64,000 nt of DNA, taken from the NCBI GenBank assembly GCA_004194705.1, contig SADC01000232.1:1-64000 (forward strand). Reading direction: 5' to 3'. Positions 45,901 through 56,618 of this stretch are shown piece after piece (within the stretch, counting starts at the first letter, position 1; every line of letters begins with the position of its first letter). The notes under the pieces are model-generated. The model searched no databases. It was not told the DNA's origin and worked only from the letters and a program-made list of their open reading frames with translations. The DNA comes from Ditylenchus dipsaci. Taxonomy: Eukaryota > Nematoda > Chromadorea > Rhabditida > Anguinidae. Made by a program: the position numbers and the translations under genes.

Positions 45901-48900
45901 TTTAAAACATCTTTTTTCAATCAAGAGAATTGAAGGATATTTAATAGTAAACTTGCTTGATTGGAACTGGACAAAACTTTTTTGGCCTGTTCACATTCAG
46001 CCTGGAGGCGAAACAAAGCTCGAGCATTGCTGAAATAATTGTTAATTATAAGAGTAATTTTTGCTTGTAAAAAACATAGAATAAAGCTTTGGTAATTTGC
46101 CTATACGTTAATTTTAACTTTGTCAAACTTCGAGAGGAAAATTTGAATTTCGAATGACTTACAGAAACTTCAAAGTTCGTTCGAGTGACTGACAAGTCAC
46201 CACTTCGCCAATACAATATTTTTACAAGATATTTGAAAACTTTTGAAGGTCATCCTCTTTTTCTAGGTCGAACTTCGACATTCTGCAAACAGTAATTGAT
46301 TCAGAATTGCATGAAATTGTTTGGTATGTAATGTCAAAAATACGACTTTGCTTGGTCCCCTATGGTTTAGGCCATGCCTATTCAGAGAACGTCTGCAGAA
46401 CAGGACCAAACCACAGACGGGCCAAGCTAAATCGTGTTTTTGACATTACATACTAAAAAAATTTCCTTGCGATTCTGAGTCAATTGGCGTTTACAGAATG
46501 TTGAAATTCGACCTAGGGAAAAGTTATGACCATTCAAAAGGGTTATAATTTCTTGAAATACCCTGTACAGTCGACTCTCGATTTAGGACACCCAAAAGTT
46601 GGCTCCCGCCTAGGGTCCAACACTTTTTTAGCCCGATTTTTGAAACTATTACCAGTTTTGTTTTGACAGTCTGTTGCAAATATCGCAAGGATTCCGATTT
46701 TGCTGATTGTTTTTAAAAATCATGTACTTTGATCATTAAAAAAGCAAACCTTGATTTAAGGAAGGCATTTTCGAAAAGCCTGTCTTAAATCGAGGTTTTG
46801 CTTTTTTAATGATGAAAGTACATGATTTCAAAAAAACAACCGCAAAATCGGAATCCTTGCGATATTTGCAACCAGACTGTCAAAACTGGTAAATAGTTTC
46901 AAAAATCGGGCTAAAAAAGTGTCGGCCCTATGTGAGAACGAACTTTTTGGGGTGTCCTTAAATCGAGAGTCGACTGTAATTAAGAAGAAATGCCCACAAA
47001 TTTCAAGATCTTTTCTGTGTGAAAAATCACCGTAAGACAGTTTTTTCGGTAATTAAATGGGGGGGGGTTGATAGTTAGAGTATTTTACGATGCATTTTCG
47101 TCTTAGGAATAATCAAATTGAATGTATAAAAGGCCTGTGATCGTCATATTGCCTACTGTTTTCAGTAAAGTGAAAGACCAACCTGCTGATATCTTTGCCG
47201 TGCTGTCGCTTTATTTGAGCAACAAAATGGCTGACCAGCCTGTTGTCAAAGTCTCGGCCACCTATACTGCGTCCATAGCCAAGGATCTGACTTCATAAAT
47301 GCCATTTTCAATTAATATGACAGAAGCTGTGCAAGTGCCTCCTCCAAAGTCCAATATCAGCATGATTTTCTGGCCTTTTTCATTGCTGTATAAGTCACAA
47401 GCGATAGCAATTGCCGATGGCTCATGCATTAAACGTAGCACAGTGAGACCTGCAATCTTAGCGGCAGTGCAAACAGCTTGACGCTGCTCATAATTAAAAC
47501 AGCGGCACCTAAAAAATAATTAAACACACAAAAAACTTAAAGACTTAAGTAAAATTAACCGTTATTACTGCATTTTGGACAGTACTTTTGAGGAACTCCT
47601 CGCATTTTGCTTCATCTTGGAAAGAACTGCTGCCAATATTTCTTCGGCTAAGAATGTTTTAGACGTCCCATCTACATCAAGTCTGATTTTAGACGTCATT
47701 TGTGGATGCAACTACTTCAAAGGCCACAATTTAGTAAGGCTTTGAAGTTGCGAGTCACTAAAACGACGACCAATGAGTCGTTTGGCATCTAAATATTTTG
47801 TGAAATCATAAAAAATTTCCAACTTCTTTTTTCAATTTTTTTTGGTCATTCTTACAAATTATTGGTCATTCTTTACAGATTTATTAATTAACCATTTTAA
47901 AAAATATTTTAAAGTTTGTATGTAAATAAATTTTTCAATGCTAACTAAAACAGGTTATATGAAAAAATTTACAGAACTCTGAGAAATATCGAGCAATTAG
48001 CTTAAATAAATGAATTGGCGGATAAATCATACCAAAAACACTGCTGGAAGGGAGTCTGCTAATAAGATTCTTAGCTGGGCCGCCGACAAAACGCTCTTTG
48101 TTTGCAAAAGCAACAACAGAAGGTGTGGTAGTGCTTCCTGGAATGATGATAAAAAATATGAGCTTCATTTTTATTTTAAATGTTTTTAAGATGGTTGAGA
48201 ACTTATTAAATAATGCACTCAAAAGATCATTATTCTCAAAATTTTGTTTTTTTACTATGATTACCGTATTCCTGTAATAAGGCGGCACCCCAACTTCGAG
48301 GGTCTATATCTCGAAGCAGAGTAAATATTTTGGTTATCTGTTTGATACGTTTTCTTGACTCCCGAGCTCTACCGATTCTAATTTTTAGATTTTGGTTGAG
48401 CACCCGAAAATCTCGAGATTGAATTCAAATTTTCGGATTTTCAGGGGTTTGAAAAATAAGCCGGCATGCCGCCTTATTACAGGAAATACGGTATCACTTT
48501 TTCACAGAAATGAAATAATGATGTGAAAAATAGGTAACTCAAGTGCGGAAAGTCCAAACATATTTTATAGCTTAAAAGGCAAAATCAATTTAAAGGGGCA
48601 TGCTCGCCGTCGATAGGAATATTTGAAAGGCGGGTACCAGGTCAATTCAAAAAAGAAATATTTTAAAATAAAAATTTTTAAGTACTATCCGGCAATATAT
48701 GATTGAAAACACTTCTTGTACCTAAAAGTATAGGTGTCTCAGTAGTAAAGCGTGGCTAATATTTTTCTGTGCACCACTTTTCAATTCTTTTTGCACCACT
48801 TTCACTCTTTTTTGCACCACTTCTTTTTTGATGTACCACTTTCACTCTTTTATGCACCACTTTTATTCTATTTGCACCACTTTCAATTTTTTTCGCACCA

Positions 48901-50108
48901 CATCAAAGATTACGCAAAGATATTCATTCAGATCAAATTAATAATATTACAGCCACTTGCTTACTTTGGCCCTTTTTCGGTTTTATGTGAATAGTATTTA
49001 ACGTCTCCTAGGATATTGTTATACGATTAAAACGATAAAAAAATTGTTCCCTAACAATCTCCGCACTGATTCGTGTTTAGCATGGTAGATTCGCATGTGA
49101 AACTGCTCTTGGAGCTGAAAAGTATTTGTCATATTTCAAATCGCTCGAGACAAACAAACATTTAGTTTGAAAAATCTTGAAAATTTTCTCATTTAAATGT
49201 TTTTTGTCTTGAGAAGATTTGAAATTTGACACAGCTTTTTAAAGAAATCGAGATAACGGCCCCTGGGATCGGACCTCTTTTATCTTAATATTACTCAATT
49301 AAGAAAAAATTCAAGAAAATTAAAAAAAAAGAAGGAAAACTTCAGGGAAATTTTCAAAACACTTTTCAAAAAATTGCAAAAAAAACAACTTGTACAAAGA
49401 TTGTGACAAAGTCGGCGCCTTTTTTTAATTCTCGGGCGCCGGGCGCCAAGCTTTTGAAACATCGGCGCTTGCGCCGATCTTTGGCGCCCATTGTTTGTGC
49501 AGGTATGTTTCCAGCATTAGTAGTCTGATCTGAATAAACATCTTACTGTGAAATTTGAAAGTGGTGCAAAAAGAATTGAAAGTAATGCGAAATAGAATAA
49601 AAGTGGTGGATAAAAGAGTGAAAGTGATGCATCAAAAAGGTGGTGCAAAAAAGAGTGAAAGTGGTGCAAAAAGAATTGAAAAGTGGTGCACTGAAAAATA
49701 CCATGCGTAAAGCGTTGGCGTCCTGTGGGAGTCGGTCTTCGGTTTGATTCCGGTTGGAGGCAATACTTTTCCTTGACTTTTACTAAAATACGACATTTTT
49801 ATTCTCATTTGAATTTTACTGGTACCCGCCTTTCAAAATATTTCCATTGGCGACGAGCATGCCCTTCAAGAAATTCATCACTTTGATTGTTTCGATATTG
49901 CCCACGCAGGTCAATTGTTTGAAATAATTATTAAAATTGCCGTGTCATTTGAATAAGAATAAGTTTTGTAAAAGTGTCTATTTAAATTTGTTAAACCTGT
50001 TAATTCACTCCCGAATTCATTAGGAATGACTTCAACCTTGCCATTGACGAAAACAGCTACACAAGAATCTGTTGTTCCAAGATCAATCCCAATTGCATTA
50101 ACTTTCAT
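42919..50108 (-). CDS. Divergent Hsp70-family chaperone, 7 exons
   Basis: An ATP-driven chaperone of the cytosolic type: no signal peptide, start [20 protein letters not shown]. Exons, 5' to 3': 50009-50108; 48033-48137 ([17 protein letters not shown]); 47560-47788 ([19 protein letters not shown]); 47183-47508 ([40 protein letters not shown]); 45953-46029 ([16 protein letters not shown]); 45424-45899 ([43 protein letters not shown]); and 43548 downwards ([53 protein letters not shown]). Apparent one-base losses occur near 47490, 45530, 43335 and 43075; if the last is real the protein stops at 43072. The phosphate-loop [11 protein letters not shown] departs from the usual DLGGGTFDVS, the substrate domain is unusual ([10 protein letters not shown]), and there is no EEVD tail. 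It is therefore a diverged paralogue. Large introns hold MITEs and a 1.3-kb element. Confidence 0.9.
43885..44015. repeat. Hairpin in Hsp70 intron 6
   Basis: The arm ACGGATTTTTCAACTTGGTT pairs with AACCAAGTTGAAAAATCCGT 40-50 nt away; outer words TTGGACTTC and GAAATCCAA extend it. Confidence 0.6.
44265..44480. repeat. CGCCTTCTCAACTAC dispersed short repeat
   Basis: Four copies of AACGCCTTCTCAACTA-type words and TTACGAA words lie in Hsp70 intron 6. No coding frame. Confidence 0.5.
45186..45270. repeat. Compact 85-nt hairpin in Hsp70 intron 6
   Basis: CTGTTGAGCTGTGTAAAAAG and CTTTTACACAGCTCAAACAG pair over ~30 bp with a ~25-nt loop. The shape recalls a miRNA precursor but also a minimal MITE. 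Confidence 0.5.
46205..46560. repeat. Palindromic element in Hsp70 intron 4
   Basis: Arms of ~150 bp share GTCGAACTTCGACATTCTG / CAGAATGTTGAAATTCGAC and AATGTCAAAAATACGA / TCGTGTTTTTGACATT. It directly precedes CAGTC copy 5. Confidence 0.65.
46568..46976. mobile_element. CAGTC-family long-palindrome MITE (copy 5), in Hsp70 intron 4
   Basis: TA-flanked ends CAGTCGACTCTCGATTTAGG and complement. The word ATTTAAGG(A) recurs at the centre (46750-46795). It lies in the intron between Hsp70 exons 4 and 5. Confidence 0.87.
48264..48491. mobile_element. CCGTA-family MITE (copy 6), in Hsp70 intron 1
   Basis: TA-flanked ends CCGTATTCCTGTAATAAGGC and complement, with private word AAGGCGGCACCCC. The body is shared with the 4.5-kb copy. 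Confidence 0.8.
48592..49870. mobile_element. 1.3-kb inverted-repeat element in Hsp70 intron 1 with TGCACCACTTT arrays
   Basis: The ends GGGGCATGCTCGCCGTCGAT and the complement of GGCGACGAGCATGCCC bound the element, with GGCGGGTACCAG and complement next. Each arm then carries ~7 units of TTTTGCACCACTTTCACTC (48765-48905), inverted at 49560-49695. A tRNA-like B box (GGTTTGATTCC) is at 49742-49752. A lone copy of its end lies at 18963-19015 in the LRR receptor. Confidence 0.7.
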
Positions 50109-50342
50109 CTTCTTTTGCTGCTATGTCAAGGAAAGTCTTAACTTAATAATAGATTTAGCACTTCAAAGGCGGTTTGTACTAATGCGAGTGTTTTGTTCAA
50201 ACTGTCACGCTGAACTAGATGAGAGAAAAAAATTCTCTGAAATAAGTGCTCCTACCACAGAATCTTCAAGGGTTGTTTGTATGAAATCGGCCGGTTTCGG
50301 GATGTTTAGTTATATATATATTTTTTATATATTTTTTAAATA
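50109..50342. other. Upstream of Hsp70; putative promoter region
   Basis: Only ~230 bp separate the Hsp70 ATG from a mariner remnant. I see no canonical nGAAnnTTCn heat-shock element array, which would fit a constitutively expressed paralogue. Confidence 0.35.
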
Positions 50343-50745
50343 CAGGGTGGCCCATTATAAACGCCCTAGTCAATTTCAGTCATAACTTTTTTAAATTCCA
50401 GCTTTTTCGACGAGATTTTTTTTTGTTGGGAAGAGGAGACTCCGGGAAAGAGAATAGCACCAAACTTTTATTTTCTTCTTGTTTTTATTGTTGAGAATTT
50501 TCAGTTCTGCAAAAGGGTGTTTTCAGATGCAATATTCGCCTCTGTTCGGAATTGGCTGGATGAAACGTTTCCGCTGCGCTGGATGGAAGGGGATCGCCGA
50601 CTGCACCTGCTCCGCTCGCCTGGCCGCCCTATTCTCCGGACTTGACGCCGATGGACTTCTTCCTGTGTGGATGGATCAAGAGTCAAAAAGCGCGAATTAA
50701 AAAGTTATGACTAAAATTGACTAGGGCGTTTATAATGGGCCACCC
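50343..50745 (+). mobile_element. Deleted mariner-like element with transposase C-terminus
   Basis: Ends CAGGGTGGCCCATTATAAAC and its complement near 50745 flank ~400 bp beside TA. Internally the frame over 50550-50700 reads LDETFPLRWMEG and SPDLTPMDFFLCGWIKS. The latter is the SPDL-P-D-F signature around the last catalytic Asp of mariner transposases. Most of the transposase is gone. Sub-terminal AGTCATAACTTTTT-type words are shared by both ends. Confidence 0.8.
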
Positions 50746-52037
50746 TATATTCATATATTATATATATATAGATATAACAAACACCAAAAAGTTTGGTGTC
50801 ACCTAGGTTACATTTCGGGGGTTTTTGCCTGTTGTTTCTAACTAGTCTTATCTAAAAATCGTTTTTAAAATGTTAAATCGAAAAATATTTACTCACAAAA
50901 ATAGGCAAAATCATAATCGTTTTGATTTTTTGAATAAGACTAACCAAGTACAAAAAAACTAGTTAAAAACTACAAAAAAACAAATGGCAAAAGCCTTCAA
51001 AAATTGAACTAAACAAAGACGTAAACGTCATCAAACTTGAAGGTATTTGCTTCAACTCTAATTTTTCAACAAAAATTGTATAAGAATTAATGCAAAAATA
51101 ACATATAAGGCATTAAGTTACGTTTTACAAAAAGTTACACATGTGAAAGAAAGATCTTATCTTAATCTGAAATCATCTATCATCATCTGTAAATTTGATA
51201 TATTATACCTATTTGGTATTGGTAGGTGAAGTAAAAGGATGCTAATATTCGGCCTGAATAAATCTCGCAATTTCAACGGCGGAATGTCGAATTTGTTTTT
51301 GTTTTTTAGATTTTAATTTTTGTGGATTTACTGATCAAATATTTATGACCATTTGCAGGATCTTTTTTGATCATGCCAACTTTCATATATTGTATACTCA
51401 AAATGCAGCCGTGATTCTGTGCTATCTTTTAAGTAATTAAAATATTATTGGCTCATAAAAGGACTTGGAATTTTATTTAGAAAAAAAAAAGTTGTTGTCG
51501 TTACCTTTTGGTTAATTTTTTATAAAAAAAAGTCGCCGTTTGCGTAAAAGCTCTTTTATAAAAAATATATTGAAAAACAATGACAAAGCCAATGACGGCG
51601 ACTACATTCACGAAAGAGCCAAATGTCTCACTCCGTGAACATCTTGACTGAGACTAAGGAGGTGTTCATGAAGCTCTAAGTCAGTGTAAGTTTAAGTCGC
51701 AGTCTGTTCTTATCTTACAAGATTAAAGTTTTGAAAGAAGTTGAATAAAACATATATAAATATCTTGGATATCAACCAAAAACTCGCTCGAAATCAAGTA
51801 AGGATTCGGTATTTTAAAAATTGCGTTCTTTTTGTTTTTTAAAGTTTTTTCAGTTTTTCCCATCATAGCGCAAAAAAAACTACCTAATATTGCTATTTTC
51901 GGTGTTTCATTTTCTAGCGAAAGTAGAATAGGAACACTGAACACATTTGTTTACTAAAATCAAAAATACTTTTTTTGTTTATAAAACTAGTCTCGCTTTG
52001 GTTTTTGTCTATGCACGTCAAAAACTGAACTTTTTGA
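50746..52037. other. Intergenic upstream of MOLO1-like gene
   Basis: AT-rich; an imperfect inverted repeat around CTAGTCTTATCTAAAAATCG/CAAAATCATAATCGTTTTG at 50840-50960. No gene. Confidence 0.45.
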
Positions 52038-55000
52038 ATGTATTGTGCTAAATTAATTTTTCTTTTGTTGCTAAATTACTTAGTAGTGTTCTTACACCAG
52101 TAAGTGCTGCTGATTATACAGTCCACAACTACCCAATCCCCAGCTATATGACAGCTTTTCGGCATGCAAAAATATCCAAAGAGAATTGTTATGTGACCCG
52201 CAAGAAGTGCTAAACACTACGGAACGGGTTCATTTAGCTCAACTACTCAAAGGCTTCCAGAACCAAACTTACAACGTAATTTATTTTTAATTTAAACTAA
52301 GGTAGTGTTTACTAAATTGATTCTGGCCCGAAAATGACAAAAGGTGTCTAATAAAAAGAATATGAAAAAGAACTTGAAGTGAACAAAAAAGGTTTAAAAG
52401 CACCGTGCAAACAATCTTTCAAGGTCTCCAGGGAATCTTGGCCATGATTAGGCCATGAAGTTAGGCCATGAATCTTATTTTTTGTGGGTCATCCAAGCAA
52501 CTTTGTACTTGTTTTGTAGCTGAAGAAAAGAGCTATCTAACAGCATATTGATTGTTTCTATGTAGCTCAAAAATCACGGAACACAAAAGCAATTAGCAAA
52601 AACACAAAAGCAAAAATTGATTTATTTCAGAATGGTCATTTTTAGTCCTGTAGATGTCCGATAGCATGAATTTGACTACGAATTCAGATTGCCGAAAAAT
52701 CTGTACCGGAGAGTGCTGTTGTCTAAAAAATGTAAAGGAAGATGGTGTGTGAAAGAGACGTCTCCACTTAAATTTGAAATCCTGACACCAAATTCATGTT
52801 CAACGCATTTGATTTGCTTGTAAAACTGCTCTTAAATAAAAACACAATTTCAGTGTTAGAATTTCAGGCATGCCTAGCGAAAAAAAGTTTTTAGTCAAAA
52901 TGTTTTTGAACCAGTTATTATTTGGAGACTTTCACACATCAATGTCCTTTAAATTTTCAGATAAAAGAACTTCTGGTGCATAATATATCGAGAAGTCCGA
53001 ATTTGAGGTTAAATTTGAGCTATTGTGTATCTACAGGACTAAAACAGCCTATTTATGGTATAAAGTCGCACTTTGAAAATGCAACTTTTTAATAATTGCT
53101 TTCGTATTTCATAATTTGTAAGCCACATAGAGAAAATCGATATGTTGTTAAATTGCCCTTTTTGAGCTTTTTATGAGTACAAGTTTACTTGAGTGACCCG
53201 ACAAAAAATAAGATTTATGGCCTAATTTATAAAACAACCTACTTCGCGTGCGCTCTGAACTTAAATGGCTACAGCTCGTCTCTCTGTGATTAAAGCTTCG
53301 ATTTTTTTCGCCTATCGTATAGAAGACATTTCAAAGTACCTGTATAAACTCATGTAACTATCGGTGCACGACGGTATAAAGTCACCTTTCGGCCAGAGTC
53401 CAGGGGCTCCCTATGTTACTTGTGTATTTTTAGAAACTAGTATTCAACTGTCCTACCCCAGATTTTGTAAATTTTTGATTTTTTGAAATTTATTTAGTAT
53501 TTATTTAATTAAGGATTTCCTTTTTCGATGCTTTTTGAAAGCACAAAATTTTCTACTAATAAAATAGTGACAAATAATGATAAAACTCACTAAAACACAT
53601 GAGAATGGTAACTTATATGATTAAGCCTTCTGGCAAAACGATCTGCAAGCAGAAAGGCATATCTCTGGCCATTGCTATTCCAAACAACCAATTACTGGAA
53701 GCACTACTAAAACTACTGTAAGTTGATGAATCATTACAATATGAGTAATAATAAGCAATTCGAAAAGATTTATCACCAACGAAAAAATCGGGTTCTTATT
53801 TCTGAGCTACGATGTTTTCGCCCTTTCGTTTCGAAAATCGCTCTAGGAGAATAGTTATGGCCATTTCAAAAAGCTGAAATTTCTTGATACACCCTGCATT
53901 CGAGTCTGTCTAGTTACCCTAACCTATACTGCGCTGAAATTTTGTTTTAGTAGAAAAAATACAAAAAATGAATAAAAACAAAAAAGTGGTTCGGATAAAC
54001 ATAACTATTCTTTGTAAATATTGAAGAAAAATAAAGAGAATAAACGTGCGCTTTTTTTAAACATTTATCTACTTTGATATTCAATACATAAGTTCAGTAT
54101 GTTTCCGATGAAAATAGACATTATTCCTCAGTCAACACTCCATATATTCAAGAAGATGTTCCATTCACTAACGCTCAAGTGGCAGAGGTTTGAATTTTGT
54201 TTAATTTCGTGCGCTAGCTGGTTTTTTCCAATTCTTAGGCTAAAAATTTGTTACAAAGTATTGTTTTTTCGAATAAGCCACTTATGTTTTTGATTTCATT
54301 TCGGTCTTAATTTTTAAATAAATTTTAACGTAAATCTTTCCTGGTACAAAACACCTTTCACTAGAGGTGTGCACGGGATCGGGATCCCGATTCCGAAGAT
54401 TTTGGTGCTGAATCCCGATCCCGAATCCATCCCGATCGATTTTAAAAATCCGATCCCGAAAATTGCCGAATCCCGATGAGCATTTTCAAAAGCATTTTTG
54501 GCCAGAAATATTTTCATTTCTGCATGATTTTGCGGTTTTTGAGCTTGTTTTCGTCTTCTATGGTCAGATTTGAATCTGACAGGTTTGCCGATTATTCCAT
54601 CAGTTTTAATTATTTTTCGCTGTGTATTACAGTAGTGTGTATTACTATTGTCTTAAAAAATTCCACTGATTTTAAACGCTTACAACTTTTTGTCATGAAG
54701 TGAATTCGATATTCTGTAAAGAAAGCATGCAATGATAATTTTCTAGCAAATTTTTTGTTAATATTTGTCTCTAAAATAAAATAAAAACTATTTTTGCCTG
54801 ATACCCCCTTTTAGTGATTTATGTCCTGGTATGTGGATAGCCTCAGCCTCGGCCTCACCTCTCAAGGGAACTACTCGTTTTTTTCAGCCAAAATTTTTTT
54901 CGGAAGCTTAGTCTTTATGAATTTTGAAAATAGCATTGATTAAAACAGTTGTGAACGTTTGAAATCAGTGGAATTCTTTGGACACCCTGTATTTCGCCTG

Positions 55001-56291
55001 ATCATTCATGGACTTGATAGATCGGCAAATCGCGAAATTTCGAGCGGGATCCTGAATCCCGATGGCGATGGTATATGACAGTAGCGTCAAATATTAGTAT
55101 ATTTTTGTAATATAAATTTTGGAGTGCTTGCTTCTTCTTCTCTTCGTTGTCTTCGCAAAAGTCGCAAAAGTGTTTATGAAAACATGTTTTTTACATGTTA
55201 ACGATGAAAATCTTTTTCAGAAAATGATGAAAGTGAAAATTAGAATTAGAAATAGTAAAAGTAAAATACTCCTTTTTCAAAATTAAAAAAATATATTATT
55301 AAATCAAAACTAAGGTTTAGACTTTGCTTAGAAAATGGCTGATCGATGAAGACTGTCACAAAGCTATGCTTATTGTGCTGCCCGTTCAAATGGTTAATCA
55401 ATCTGCAGAATATCATTTAATCAAGTTCCGCTTGTGCAAGCCGACACTGAACATGTTTTGCATACAGAGGTATATTTCACAAAATTGTAAGCTAAAGTTC
55501 ACACTTTTTTAGTGAAAACAAAAGTTACTAAGACATTGTTCGAAAGAGAGCCCTCTTAATAGTGGCCGGTTAGTTCGGCTCCAAAATTACTATTATGAAG
55601 AGTTTTGACTGTAGCGGGTTAATTTTAAGAAGTTTTCACGCTAGTAGCGAATACCCCCCCCCCCCCAACGATTTTCACTTTTTTTACTTTAGTAAAAACT
55701 ACCCAAATTTATGTCCCAGACCCCGGAAAATGTGCGCAAACTCTTTATTAGTCACAACTTCCGTACGAAAAACAGGCTCCGAATAATGCTGACGAACACC
55801 TAACCTATTACCACGCGAAAAATAACAATTTTTACGTCTGCACATACCTGCTGCCTACACAAACAAATTTGGAATTTCAGATGCCCCTTTTAAAACAAGG
55901 CAAATATATCACAGCTTTGACAGAAATCATGGACAATATTCGCAAACTGATTTTGGACAAACAGAACATTTTAAAAGGAGGGAGCTCTCTTCAGGGGATG
56001 CTATCCTTCCTGCAGCTGCTTCGGGCAAATCCACCCAGAGTAAGCACTGATTCGTCAACACTGTGTACATGTAGTCGATGGGGCAGCAGCAATTTGTTTG
56101 TGACTCAGTTGTTAGCTAGTTTGTTAAGCTGGGTTTTGGTTGTAACTGTTGCCTTTGTGGTTTGCATCACTTGGAAGAAGTTCAAAATGCGCGGTTTATT
56201 TGAGATTTTAAAAACTGAAGAAATTCATAACTCAAAAGACTGCGAGCAGGCTGTTTACATGAAACAAATATCAGATTGTGAAAATAACTGA
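52038..56291 (+). CDS. MOLO1/TPM-domain single-pass membrane protein, 5 exons
   Basis: Exon 1 (52038-52275) encodes a signal peptide (MYCAKLIFLLLLNYLVV..VSA), then ADYTVHNYPNP, LLCDPQEVLNTTERVHLAQL and LKGFQNQTYN. Exon 2 (53626-53717) gives ICKQKGISLAIAIPNNQLLE, exon 3 is 54098-54187, and exon 4 (55321-55469) reads TLLRKWLIDEDCHKAMLIVL. Exon 5 (55881-56291) reads MPLLKQGKYITALTEIMDNI, then a Cys-rich stalk, the helix LLSWVLVVTVAFVVCITW and a short tail ending DCENN. The order CDP..L..E, Gxx-A-A, W...C..A-L-I, PLLKxGxY..AL is that of the TPM domain of MOLO1. Nematode MOLO-1 is an auxiliary subunit of a levamisole-type acetylcholine receptor, so a receptor-modulating role is possible but inferred. 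Two one-base shifts are needed in exon 1 (near 52090 and 52127). An AATAAA occurs at about 56305. Confidence 0.75.
54362..55075. mobile_element. hAT-related remnant
   Basis: The left end TAGAGGTGTGCACGGGATCG closely resembles the 26949 hAT terminus and is followed by repeated GATCCCGA words to 54480. Similar words recur at 55046-55066. No matching right TIR or transposase is visible. It lies in intron 3 of the MOLO1-like gene. Confidence 0.5.
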
Positions 56292-56401
56292 ATTGTTTAG
56301 TAGCAATAAAAGTGTTGTTGTAAAAAACATCTCGTGTAACAGATGGTTTTAATTGCTTTAAAATTGCTTAAAAATAATTCTTAAAAAATAATTTAAAATT
56401 C

Positions 56402-56618
56402 GTTATAACCAGGGCTTCGAATTGTTTTTTTAAGATTTGACCTTTTTGGCACCCCAATCTTTTTTTATTTTTGAAAATTCAGTCAAAATCTTTTTTTTGC
56501 TTCAAAATGGCAACAAGCACTGGATAAAATGACCCTTTTACTTCAAAAACAGTCAAAATGTCCTTTTTCACCCAAATGTCCTCTTTTGAAATTTTTCATT
56601 CGAAGCCCTGGTTATAAC
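56402..56618. repeat. Palindromic MITE (AACCAGGGCTTCGAA ends)
   Basis: The ends TTATAACCAGGGCTTCGAAT and ATTCGAAGCCCTGGTTATAA are exact complements. The body (CTTCAAAATGGCAA, AAAATGTCCTTTTT) is related to sequence at 16970-17110 and 56830-56990. Confidence 0.75.
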
